This document shows positions 6,070-13,020 of a DNA stretch of 13,020 bases, piece after piece. Within the stretch, counting starts at the first letter, position 1, and each line of letters starts with the position of its first letter. The notes beneath the pieces are model-generated. The model was not told the origin of the DNA and did no database searches. It was given only the letters and a program-made list of their open reading frames with translations. The position numbers and the translations under genes are program-made. The stretch covers positions 1 through 13,020 of the forward strand of contig USCC01000062.1 of the NCBI GenBank assembly GCA_900553035.1. The letters run 5' to 3'. The stretch is from an uncultured Rhodospirillaceae bacterium. GTDB taxonomy: Bacteria > Pseudomonadota > Alphaproteobacteria > CAAGCB01 > CAG-977.

Positions 6070-6810
6070 TTAAAGCTTGCAGACAAACCCGTAGACCCGG
6101 ACATTCGCATCCGAAATGATCTGGGGCGGCCTTCCGTTTTCAACAATATCGGCGGACGCCTGATTGAACAGAACCGTAAACGCCGGGCCGCCGCAGGCAT
6201 CCAGCATGATGCGGCGTGCCAGCCGCGCATTCAGCCGTTCGTCACCGCCGAAAAGACGGATGCGCATCTGACGCAGTCCGTCATTGTTTTCCGGCAGAAC
6301 GTCAACGTACGCCTGAACCCCGTCGATTTTGTCCCACCGCCGCCGCGCCAAAGACCACTTCTGCGCTTCGGCCCTCAGGACATCACCGTCCGGCGGCGCG
6401 GAACGGCAGGAAAAGACCACACCGACGGACAGATCCCCGTTCTGATAAAAATAACGGTCAATCACGCGTCCCCCGGACGGAGCATGGGAGGGCAGAACCG
6501 TGTAGGCCTGAGACCCGCAGACCGCCGTCATCATGTTGAAGGCCACCTTCTGAATGGCATCGACATATCCGTCCGCCACGCTGGGCAGTCCTTTGCGGTG
6601 CGCGGTCATCCGCAGTGTCTGACGTCCCCCGTCGGACGAACGGTAGGCCAGAATACGGAAGCCGTCCGCCTCAAACCATTCATCGTTCGACGTTTCCCAG
6701 TACTTGTACTGGCGGTAAACGGGATAGTCCGCTTCATACAACGGTTCAGGTGTGCATCCCCCTGCAAAAAAAAGAAGCACCGCCGCAGCTGTTTTAAATA
6801 TTTTCTTCAC
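6070..6810 (-). CDS. Predicted lipoprotein, unknown function
   Basis: 246 residues. The start is GTG 6810, giving MKKIFKTAAAVLLFFAGGC, a clear lipoprotein signal with lipobox AGGC and the acylated cysteine at position 19. There is no Asp at +2, so outer-membrane delivery is plausible. The mature domain is not recognised. It contains several further cysteines (CGSQAYTVL, FSCRSAPP, DACGGPAFTVL) and ends YGFVCKL, so disulfides are possible. Two segments, AVCGSQAYTVLPSHA and DACGGPAFTVLFNQA, resemble each other and hint at an internal duplication. The GTG start overlaps the end of prfB by 17 bp, so translation is probably coupled to RF2. Its ribosome binding site is weak. The alpha/beta hydrolase follows after 15 nt. 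Confidence 0.82.
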   Translation of the reverse strand: MKKIFKTAAAVLLFFAGGCTPEPLYEADYPVYRQYKYWETSNDEWFEADGFRILAYRSSDGGRQTLRMTAHRKGLPSVADGYVDAIQKVAFNMMTAVCGSQAYTVLPSHAPSGGRVIDRYFYQNGDLSVGVVFSCRSAPPDGDVLRAEAQKWSLARRRWDKIDGVQAYVDVLPENNDGLRQMRIRLFGGDERLNARLARRIMLDACGGPAFTVLFNQASADIVENGRPPQIISDANVRVYGFVCKL

Positions 6811-7910
6811 CGCCGCCGATCCTTGATGCCAGAGACGCCTCCAGGAACAGGTCGATATCGCCGTCCAGAACGCCTTTCGTGTCCGATGTTTCCGCGTCCG
6901 TCCGCAGATCCTTGACCATCTGGTAAGGCTGGAGAACGTAGGATCGGATCTGATGGCCCCAGCCGATGTCCGATTTGGCGTCCTCCTGAGATTTCAGTTT
7001 TTCCTCGCGCTTTTTCAGTTCCAGCTCGTACAGCCGCGCCCGGAGCATTCCCCACGCTGTATCCCTGTTCTGGAACTGGGAACGCTGGGTCTGGCAACTG
7101 ACAACGATGCCGGTCGGGATGTGCGTGATACGCACAGCGCTGTCCGTTTTGTTGACGTGCTGGCCGCCCGCGCCCGAAGAACGGTACGTATCGATGCGGC
7201 AGTCCTTTTCGTTGATTTCGATTTTGATTGTATCGTCAATGACCGGATAGACCCATGCCGAAGCGAAACTGGTATGCCGACGCGCTGAAGCGTCATACGG
7301 CGAAATGCGCACCAGCCGGTGAACGCCGCTTTCCGTTTTCAGCCAGCCGTAGGCATTGTGTCCTGAAATTTTGACAACGGCGGATTTGATGCCGGCTTCT
7401 TCCCCCGGGCTTTCTTCCAGATATTCGACCCTGAAACCGTGTTTTTCCGCCCAGCGCATGTACATCCGCAGAAGCATTTCCGCCCAATCCTGCGCTTCCG
7501 TACCGCCCGCGCCGGCGTGAACTTCCAGAAAAGTATCGTTGGAGTCGGCCTCTCCGGAAAGCAGGGCTTCAAGCTCGTGCTGTTTGGCTTTTTTCAAAAG
7601 ATCGGTCAGAGAAGCTTCCGCTTCGGTGACGATTTCCTCTTCACCCTCGCTTTCGCCCAGTTCGATGAGGTCGATCGCATCCTTGAGGCCTTGTTCCAGA
7701 GCCAGGCATCCGTTGATGGAATCTTCCAGCTGTGTCCGTTCGCTCATCAGAGCCTGCGCCCGTTCGGGATTATCCCACAGATTGGCGTCCGCCGTCAGCG
7801 CGTTGATTTCCTCCAGCCGGTAAAGCGCGTTATCCCAGTCAAAGATGCCTCCTCAGCAGTTCCAGTGACTGCCTGATTTCATTTACGGTTGTTTCCGTTT
7901 CCGCTTTCAT
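6794..7910 (-). CDS. prfB: Peptide chain release factor 2 (RF2), with programmed +1 frameshift
   Basis: Release factor that reads UGA and UAA and triggers peptide release on the ribosome. The start is ATG 7910, with GAGGA just upstream. The first 23 codons end CTT and are followed by an in-frame TGA (7841-7839); a +1 shift joins DWDNALYRLEEIN and continues to 6794. The full protein is 371 residues, close to E. coli RF2 (365). The GGQ peptide-release motif lies at about 248-250 (SGAGGQHVNK), with Ser at the position before GAGGQ where E. coli K-12 has Thr. The codon-recognition tripeptide is SPY (203-205), not SPF. prfB starts 27 bp after the mrcA stop and overlaps the lipoprotein gene. An ORF call from 7747 would miss 54 N-terminal residues. 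Confidence 0.96.
7839..7853 (-). promoter_or_regulatory. prfB: RF2 autoregulatory frameshift site
   Basis: Minus strand AGGAGG CAT CTT TGA C: an internal Shine-Dalgarno (7853-7848), a 3-nt spacer, slippery CTT (7844-7842) and TGA (7841-7839) followed by C. Spacing and bases match the established E. coli prfB signal (AGGGGG TAT CTT TGA C). Low RF2 slows termination at UGA and favours the +1 shift, raising RF2. Confidence 0.97.
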
Positions 7911-7937
7911 GATGTTCCTCTGATTAAATGGTGGTTG

Positions 7938-10421
7938 TTAAAATACGCCGCCGACGCCGGGGATGTTGTCATCCACCTCTTCGGTCTGCCGCCGGACAGC
8001 CGGAGCCGTTTTTTCGGCCGGAAGCGCTGTATCATCGACATCCGCGCCATCAATAACCGGCGCGGTCCGGCTCCAGTCTTCTTCGGCTTTGAAGGCTTCC
8101 AGGACGACGTCCTTGTCGCGGGGCCGAGCGGGCTGTCCCGTTTTATGGTTGACGCGAACCAGCCGGATGCCCGACGGGACGCGGAACGGAATCAGCGGCT
8201 CGTCCTTCATGGCTTTGCGGACGAAGTTGCGGAAGATCGGCGCGGCAATGACGCCGCCCGTGTCGCGGCGGCCGAGCGTGCGCGGTTCGTCAAAGCCCAT
8301 GAAGATGGCGACGACAAGGTCGGGCGTGACGCCGACGAACCAGCCGTCCATACTGCTGTTTGACGTACCGGTTTTGCCGGCGAACGTTTTCCCCAGACTG
8401 CGCAGGTGTCCGGCGCTGCCTCCCGGGGCGAGAACGCCGGTCATGATGTTGATGATCTGATACGCGCTGCGGGGATCGGCGATCTGTTCGCGGATATCCG
8501 GAATGTCGGGAGCTTCCTCGCCGTGCCAGCCGTCCATCCGGCATTTTTCGCACGGGCGGGAATCCGAGTTATAGACCGTGGCGCCTGTCCGATCCTGAAT
8601 GCGGTCGATCAGGATCGGCGTGATTTTCTTGCCGCCGTTGACCAGCATGCCGTAGGCTGTCGCCAGACGCAAAACCGTCGTTTCGCCGGAACCGAGCGCA
8701 ATGGACATCTGATTCGGGATATCGTCGGAAATGCCGAACTTTTTGGCATATTCGACGACTTTTTCAATGCCGATTGCCTTGGCCAGACGCACGGTCATCA
8801 GGTTTCGGGATTTTTCAATCCCCATGCGCAACGTTGTCGGTCCGTAGAAACGGTTACTGTAGTTTTTCGGTTTCCATTTCGGCATGCCGGGTCCCTGATC
8901 CATGACAAAAGGCGCGTCCAGAATCAGCGTGGACGGTGTAAAGCCTTCGTCCAGAGCCGCCAGATAAACGAACGGCTTGAAAGCCGAACCGGGCTGGCGT
9001 TTGGCCTGTACCGCGCGGTTGAACTGGCTTCGCCGGAAAGAATAACCGCCGACCATTGACAGGACGCGACCCGTATGCGGATCCAGGACGACCATTGCGC
9101 CCTCAATCGTGGGAACCTGGCGCAGGGCGAACGTGTTTTCGGGATACGGTTTCCAGCGGGCGTCACGGGTGACGCGCTGAACCAGAATGACGTCGCCGAT
9201 GCTCAGCACCTGATCCGCGCCTGTAACCACAGGGCCGAGAGTCTGGTCGGGCAGGTTCTTCTGCGCCCATTTCATCTCGGCCAGCGGAAGGGTGCCCGTC
9301 GTGCCGTCGGTCAGCCCGATTTCCGCCTGCTTCGCGTTTACGGACAGGACAACGGCGGTCTGCCACTGTTCGGGGATGTCGGCCGGCGCGGGAACGGACA
9401 GGAGAACGTCCAGCCATTCCTCTTCGTCGATATTCGCCCGGGCAAGCGGCCCGCGGTAGCCGTGGCGGCGGTCATAATCGATCAGCCCCTGCCTCAGGGA
9501 CTGTGCGGCGATCTTCTGTATTTCCGGGTCGACGGTCGTCCGGACGGCCAGACCGCCGGTGTACAGAGCCTCTTCGCCGTAACGGGAAACGATTTCGCGG
9601 CGGACTTCTTCGGCGAAGTATTCCGCGTCGGTTGCTGTTTCCTTTTCGGGGCGCGAGGCCAGAAGGATATCTTCCCGGGCGGCTTCCGCGGCCTGTTCCG
9701 GGGTGATGTATCCTTCTTCAAGCATACGGGTCAGCACCCAGTTGCGGCGTCCGATCGCTTCGTCATGGTGTTTGACCGGATCATAATTGTTCGGGCCTTT
9801 GGGGAGCGCGGCCAGAAAAGCGGCTTCGGCAACCGTCAGTTCGTCCAGCGATTTATTGAAATAGTTCAGAGCCGCCGCCGCAACGCCGTAGGAGGAATAT
9901 CCGAGGTAAATCTGGTTCAGATAAAGCTCCATGATGTATTCTTTGGAAAAGGCGCGTTCAATGCGTGTCGCGAGGATGGCTTCCTTGATTTTACGTTCAA
10001 AGGAGGCTTCGTTCGTCAGAAGGAAGTTTTTGGCGACCTGCTGTGTAATGGTGGAGGCGCCCATCATCCGGCGTCCCGAACCGATGTTTTTGATGTTCAT
10101 GATAACGGCGCGGGCGATGCCGACGAAATCGATGCCGCCGTGTTTGAAAAACTTTTTATCTTCCGCCGAAATAAAGGCCTGAACAACGATTTTGGGAATG
10201 GCTTCATACGGGACGAATATCCGTTTTTCCGAAGCATATTCGGCCAGAAGACGTCCGTCCGCGGCGTACAGGCGGCTTGTGACGGGCGGTTCATATTTTG
10301 CCAGCTGGCGATAATCATCAACGCTTTTGCCGTAATGGGAAAAAACGAGCAGAAGGGCGATCAGTCCCAGAATGGAAAGAAACAGGGCGTAGCTGACGAG
10401 GGTGGAAAAAATTTTTGACAT
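7938..10421 (-). CDS. mrcA: Penicillin-binding protein 1A (bifunctional glycosyltransferase/transpeptidase)
   Basis: 827-residue class A PBP, inner-membrane anchored with periplasmic domains, that polymerises and cross-links peptidoglycan. Residues 8-28 are the membrane anchor. The GT51 domain spans about 60-235: EDKKFFKHGGID with catalytic Glu87, GASTITQQVAKN at 121-132, RKIKEAILATRIE at 143-155 and MELYLNQIYLG at 164-174. An OB-like insert follows (~330-420). The transpeptidase domain has SAFK at 479-482 (nucleophile Ser479), SRN at 538-540 and KTGT at 683-686, all intact. A loop carries CxxC (Cys624, Cys627). The C-terminal tail is charged. It is the first gene of the unit with prfB and follows amiC by 71 bp with its own promoter. 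The ribosome binding site is weak (GGAACC). Confidence 0.96.
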   Translation of the reverse strand: MSKIFSTLVSYALFLSILGLIALLLVFSHYGKSVDDYRQLAKYEPPVTSRLYAADGRLLAEYASEKRIFVPYEAIPKIVVQAFISAEDKKFFKHGGIDFVGIARAVIMNIKNIGSGRRMMGASTITQQVAKNFLLTNEASFERKIKEAILATRIERAFSKEYIMELYLNQIYLGYSSYGVAAAALNYFNKSLDELTVAEAAFLAALPKGPNNYDPVKHHDEAIGRRNWVLTRMLEEGYITPEQAAEAAREDILLASRPEKETATDAEYFAEEVRREIVSRYGEEALYTGGLAVRTTVDPEIQKIAAQSLRQGLIDYDRRHGYRGPLARANIDEEEWLDVLLSVPAPADIPEQWQTAVVLSVNAKQAEIGLTDGTTGTLPLAEMKWAQKNLPDQTLGPVVTGADQVLSIGDVILVQRVTRDARWKPYPENTFALRQVPTIEGAMVVLDPHTGRVLSMVGGYSFRRSQFNRAVQAKRQPGSAFKPFVYLAALDEGFTPSTLILDAPFVMDQGPGMPKWKPKNYSNRFYGPTTLRMGIEKSRNLMTVRLAKAIGIEKVVEYAKKFGISDDIPNQMSIALGSGETTVLRLATAYGMLVNGGKKITPILIDRIQDRTGATVYNSDSRPCEKCRMDGWHGEEAPDIPDIREQIADPRSAYQIINIMTGVLAPGGSAGHLRSLGKTFAGKTGTSNSSMDGWFVGVTPDLVVAIFMGFDEPRTLGRRDTGGVIAAPIFRNFVRKAMKDEPLIPFRVPSGIRLVRVNHKTGQPARPRDKDVVLEAFKAEEDWSRTAPVIDGADVDDTALPAEKTAPAVRRQTEEVDDNIPGVGGVF

Positions 10422-10460
10422 CGGTTCCGAGCCGTCTTTGGGTTACACGAAATTAAGGGG

Positions 10461-10489
10461 ATTTTATAGTCCTGTCCCCGGTTTGTCTA
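10461..10489 (-). promoter_or_regulatory. Candidate promoter of mrcA-prfB unit
   Basis: On the minus strand TAGACA (10489-10484) and TAAAAT (10466-10461) are separated by 17 nt; each hexamer is 5/6 to consensus. It lies in the gap between amiC and mrcA, about 40 bp before the mrcA start. A GGGGA…TCCCC pairing spans the spacer and -10. Confidence 0.65.
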
Positions 10490-10492
10490 ACG

Positions 10493-11710
10493 TTAATTAA
10501 AGTTCGCCTTGTGTTTTTCCGCGAAATAAGCGTCAATGGCGCGCACGGCCGCTTTGGCCAGCCTTTCGCGATAGTCGGCGCGGCGCAAAAGGCGCTCTTC
10601 ATCCTTGTTCGACAGGTACCCCATTTCCATCAGGACGGAAGGAACGTCCGGGGATTTCAGCACGGCAAAACCGGCGAACCGGTGCGTGTTCGGCAGAAGG
10701 CGAACTTCCTCGCGCAGTTCCTTCACGACTTTTTCGGCAAAGAACGAAGAGTGGTTGTTCGTTTCCCGGCGCGCCAGATCAATCAGGATATCGGTGACTT
10801 CCTGTGTTTCCCCGCTCAGATCAATGCCGGCGATGATGTCGGCTTTGTTTTCACGTTCGGCCAGCTTTTCCGCTTCAACGTCGGAAGCCTTCTCCGACAG
10901 AGTATAAATAGACAGGCCGCGCGTTTCGGGTTTGCGCGTGCTGTCGGCGTGGACGGAGATGAACAGGTCGGCGTTGACGCTCCGGGCAAACTGGCGCCGG
11001 GCGCGCAGGGCGACGGCAACATCCTTGTCGCGCGTCAGCTTGACCCGGTATTGTCCCGTGGCCAGGAGAAGCTCCCTCAGCGTTTTCACCATGGCGAGCG
11101 TCAGGTGTTTTTCATAAACGCCGGAAACGCCGATGGCGCCGGAATCCTTTCCGCCGTGCCCGGCATCCAGCACGATCAGCGGTTTTTTCGCCGGTTCTTT
11201 TTTCTGCAGAGAGGCGGGCGGCTCTTTGCTGCCAATGACGGAGTTGTCGTACCATTCCGTCGTTACCTGCGGCAGGGCGTCCGTGCGCTGCAACAGCTCA
11301 AGGTCGATGACAAGCCGCCATTTGAAGCCGCTTTGCGGCGGAAGGACGAACGATTTCTTGATAATGACGTCCCGCGTCAGTTCAAGGACGATACGGGCAT
11401 CTCCGCCAGAGGTGTAGCCCAGGCGGACATCTTTGACATACTCCCTGTTTTTGGGAAGCTTTTCTTCTTTGATGCCGAATTTGGTATCGGGCATGTCAAT
11501 GACGACGCGAACCGGGTTTTTCAGCGGAAAGACCTTGAAGTCGGTTTTATCCGACAGATCAACGACGACGCGGACGGCGGATCCGCTCTGGGCGCCGAGG
11601 CGCAGTCCTTCCACGCGGGCGGCTTCGGCCGTGCGGAGGCTCGCGGTCAGGAACAGCAGGCTTAAAAAAGCCGCCGTCAGGAATCGGATTTTGCGTGTTG
11701 CGTACGTCAT
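10493..11710 (-). CDS. amiC: N-acetylmuramoyl-L-alanine amidase, AMIN + Amidase_3
   Basis: 405-residue periplasmic zinc amidase that cuts the amide bond between MurNAc and the stem peptide, used in septal splitting. The signal peptide is about residues 1-30 (…LTASLRTAEA). The AMIN domain, a septum/peptidoglycan localisation module, covers about 33-140. A Pro/Lys-rich linker at 160-175 is followed by the Amidase_3 domain (176-397). Zinc ligands are His185 (DAGHGGKDSGA), Glu200 (VYEKHLTL) and His254 (SVHAD), with catalytic Glu362 (LMEMGYLSN). The region between His254 and Glu362 holds the predicted autoinhibitory-helix segment (~275-320, NKADIIAGIDL), as in AmiB/AmiC proteins that need an EnvC- or NlpD-type activator. 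No strong ribosome binding site precedes ATG 11710. It is divergent from rne and upstream of mrcA, an alphaproteobacterial arrangement. The amiC symbol is by family, not proven orthology. Confidence 0.93.
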   Translation of the reverse strand: MTYATRKIRFLTAAFLSLLFLTASLRTAEAARVEGLRLGAQSGSAVRVVVDLSDKTDFKVFPLKNPVRVVIDMPDTKFGIKEEKLPKNREYVKDVRLGYTSGGDARIVLELTRDVIIKKSFVLPPQSGFKWRLVIDLELLQRTDALPQVTTEWYDNSVIGSKEPPASLQKKEPAKKPLIVLDAGHGGKDSGAIGVSGVYEKHLTLAMVKTLRELLLATGQYRVKLTRDKDVAVALRARRQFARSVNADLFISVHADSTRKPETRGLSIYTLSEKASDVEAEKLAERENKADIIAGIDLSGETQEVTDILIDLARRETNNHSSFFAEKVVKELREEVRLLPNTHRFAGFAVLKSPDVPSVLMEMGYLSNKDEERLLRRADYRERLAKAAVRAIDAYFAEKHKANFN

Positions 11711-11748
11711 AAATGATGCTTAACATGAAAAAATTAAAAAAATCTACT

Positions 11749-11771
11749 CAATCATATTAAAATTATGATTG
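11749..11771. promoter_or_regulatory. 23-bp inverted repeat in the amiC/rne divergent region
   Basis: CAATCATA (11749-11756) and TATGATTG (11764-11771) are perfect 8-bp arms around a 7-bp AT spacer. The right arm runs into the candidate rne -35 box and the left side faces amiC, so a dimeric regulator bound here could affect both genes. The regulator is unknown. Confidence 0.5.
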
Positions 11772-11797
11772 TCCTTTGATTAAGACACGGTTATGCT
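11769..11797 (+). promoter_or_regulatory. Candidate rne promoter
   Basis: TTGTCC (11769-11774), a 17-nt spacer and TATGCT (11792-11797); both hexamers are 4/6 to consensus. It would start transcription near 11804 and give a leader of about 300 nt before the rne start. Confidence 0.4.
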
Positions 11798-11803
11798 ACA
11801 CCC

Positions 11804-12104
11804 GCTGTAAAGAAATTTTTTATCGCCGGCTCCCCGGCGTCGTCGAACAGGCGGATGCCGGATGAAAAGGCCGGAAAGGCGATAGGAACAGCAGGAATGT
11901 TTTTACGCCAAACGGCGGTCAGAGTACAATTTTTTATAACCGGTGTGTTATTTTCTGTGAAAAGACGATTTTCAAAATCATTGCAGACAGTTCTCCTCCC
12001 GGAAGACATCTTTGTCCCCCGCCGCGCGGCATGCGTTTTGAATTTACCGGTGCCGGCCCCCGAAACGGGCGCCGTCGGACCGGGCTTATGGAGAATTACA
12101 CCCG
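11804..12104 (+). promoter_or_regulatory. Long rne 5' leader with hairpins
   Basis: No convincing protein gene lies in 11711-12104. In the rne direction there are GC-rich stems, for example CGCCGG (11824-11829) with CCGGCG (11834-11839), and an imperfect stem at 12055-12073. E. coli rne has a long structured leader through which RNase E cleaves its own mRNA. A similar role here is inference from position and structure only. Confidence 0.35.
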
Positions 12105-12440
12105 ATGGTCAAAAAAATGCTGATCGACGCCTCTCATCAGGAAGAAATGAGGGTCGTCGTCGTAGACGGAACACGTCTGGACGAACTGGATATTGAAACA
12201 TCAACAAAGAAGCAGTTAAAAGGAAATATTTATTTAGCCAAGGTCGCGCGCGTTGAGCCTTCGTTGCAGGCCGCCTTTGTTGATTACGGCGGCAACCGCC
12301 ACGGCTTCCTGGCCTTTAACGAAATCCATCCCGACTATTATCAGATCCCCGTCGCCGACCGGGAAGCAATCAAGGAAGCGATGCTTCGGGAAAGTACGGA
12401 CGATGATGACGACGAAGAGGAAAAACCCGCCCGCGAATCG
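12105..12440 (+). CDS. rne: Ribonuclease E/G N-terminus (S1 domain), cut by chimeric join
   Basis: About 112 residues of RNase E, the endonuclease that begins mRNA decay and matures rRNA and tRNA. The start at ATG 12105 follows GGAGA (12090-12094). MVKKMLIDASHQEEMRVVV and DGTRLDELDIE match the family N-terminus. The S1 RNA-binding domain follows (GNIYLAKVARVEPSLQAAFVDYG, NRHGFLAFNEIHPDYY). An acidic stretch (DDDDDEEEK) then begins the insertion usual in alphaproteobacterial RNase E. From about codon 105-113 homology ends, and the frame degenerates into Arg-rich out-of-frame translation of a FecR gene. That frame stays open to the window end, so a gene caller may report one false ~300-residue protein. 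Divergent from amiC, as expected. Confidence 0.9.
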
Positions 12441-13020
12441 GGTCGCCGCTGCGGTCGCCGCCGCGGTCGTCGTGCTGGCGATGTCCGTCGAATTTTTCGT
12501 CGTGCGGCATCTGACGGCGGACAGCACCACGGTGCTCGTGACGGCCGAGAACAGCAAGGGGCGGTTCACGCTGCCCGACGGATCGGTCGTATGGCTCAAT
12601 GCGGATTCGCGTCTGGCCTATTCGAACCACTTCGTCGATTCGGAAAAGCGCGAGGTACGGCTCGAGGGCGAGGCCTTCTTCGACGTCAGACGGGATACGC
12701 TGCGCCCCTTCGAGGTGACGATGGAGGTGCGTGTGCTGGGGCCGCGGTTCAATGCCAGCCATATTCCCGATCTCGGAATCGAGGAGGTCACGCTGCTGTC
12801 GGGCAGCGTCGAGGTCGGACACGACGGTTCCCGCGAGACGGTGCGGCTCCTCCCCGACCAGAGCTGCGCCTACGACACGGTGTCGGGGCGGCTGGCCGTC
12901 CGAAACGTCAGGGCCAGCAACTACGGCAGCTGGACGGGCGATTCGATCGTCTTCGACAACATGACGCTGGAGGACATCGCCGTCAATCTGGAACATTGGT
13001 ACAACATCCGTATCCGCATC
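12439..13020 (+). CDS. Bacteroidota-type FecR family anti-sigma factor, partial, foreign segment
   Basis: Read in the frame of 12439 (one base ahead of the rne frame), the sequence is a FecR-domain protein lacking its N-terminal cytoplasmic part and C-terminus. A membrane helix comes first (VAAAVAAAVVVLAMSVEFFV). The FecR core follows: FTLPDGSVVWLNADSRLAYS, EVRLEGEAFFDV, PFEVTMEVRVLGPRFNAS and VTLLSGSVEV. The C-terminal hallmark NMTLEDIAVNLEHWYNIRI closes the window. Such proteins sense TonB-dependent transporters and control ECF sigma factors in Bacteroidota polysaccharide and iron uptake loci. Codons are visibly richer in G/C than the rest of the window. It almost certainly comes from another organism joined during library preparation or assembly. 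Confidence 0.88.

Noticed and set aside
9075..10418. Long plus-strand frame opposite mrcA (447 codons)
   Set aside because: It is an antisense shadow of the PBP1A gene, whose motifs are all intact on the other strand. The same applies to the 384-codon frame opposite amiC (10511-11665) and the frames opposite the hydrolase and lipoprotein.
11855..12196. 113-codon plus-strand frame upstream of rne
   Set aside because: It overlaps the rne start out of frame, has no ribosome binding site and becomes Arg-rich; it is a chance frame in the leader.
12370..12996. Minus-strand frame of 208 codons at the right end
   Set aside because: It is a shadow of the GC-rich FecR segment and crosses the chimeric junction.

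Overview
The window looks like one metagenomic contig from an uncultured alphaproteobacterium, with artefacts at both ends. The lineage call rests on the gene order rne (divergent) / amiC / mrcA (PBP1A) / prfB, which is familiar from alphaproteobacteria, and on an RF2 with SPY in place of SPF. The first 11 bases are identical to the 3' end of the Illumina adapter. The last ~580 bases encode a Bacteroidota-type FecR anti-sigma factor fused out of frame to the 5' part of rne. Both ends should be trimmed or split before biological use. A gut or similar mixed community is a reasonable inference from the two phyla, but is not shown directly.

Layout. 12-1360 (+): 5'-truncated yidE-type transporter. 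1445-2296 (+): two small unrecognised genes, one with a single membrane helix, separated by a perfect terminator-like hairpin. 2297-3019: no protein gene; it holds a tandem array of 145-bp units that look like structured RNA repeats, then a strong minus-strand terminator. 3020-5125 (-): two paralogous genes for exported cysteine-rich proteins. Each has its own copy of a 51-bp upstream block and a poly-C tract just after the signal peptide, and in both the tract is one base too long for the reading frame. This fits a phase-variable surface protein pair caught in the OFF state.

5192-10489 (-): a cell-envelope and translation cluster, read mrcA (PBP1A) -> prfB (RF2, with a textbook programmed +1 frameshift) -> lipoprotein -> membrane-anchored alpha/beta hydrolase -> terminator. 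mrcA has a good candidate promoter in the gap after amiC. amiC (10493-11710, -) encodes an AMIN-domain murein amidase. The 394-bp divergent region 11711-12104 holds a perfect inverted repeat, a candidate rne promoter and a ~300-nt rne leader. rne (12105 to about 12440, +) is cut by the chimeric junction.

The most interesting items are the poly-C switches in the paralogous exported proteins and the 145-bp structured repeat array. The main caution is the chimeric right end.
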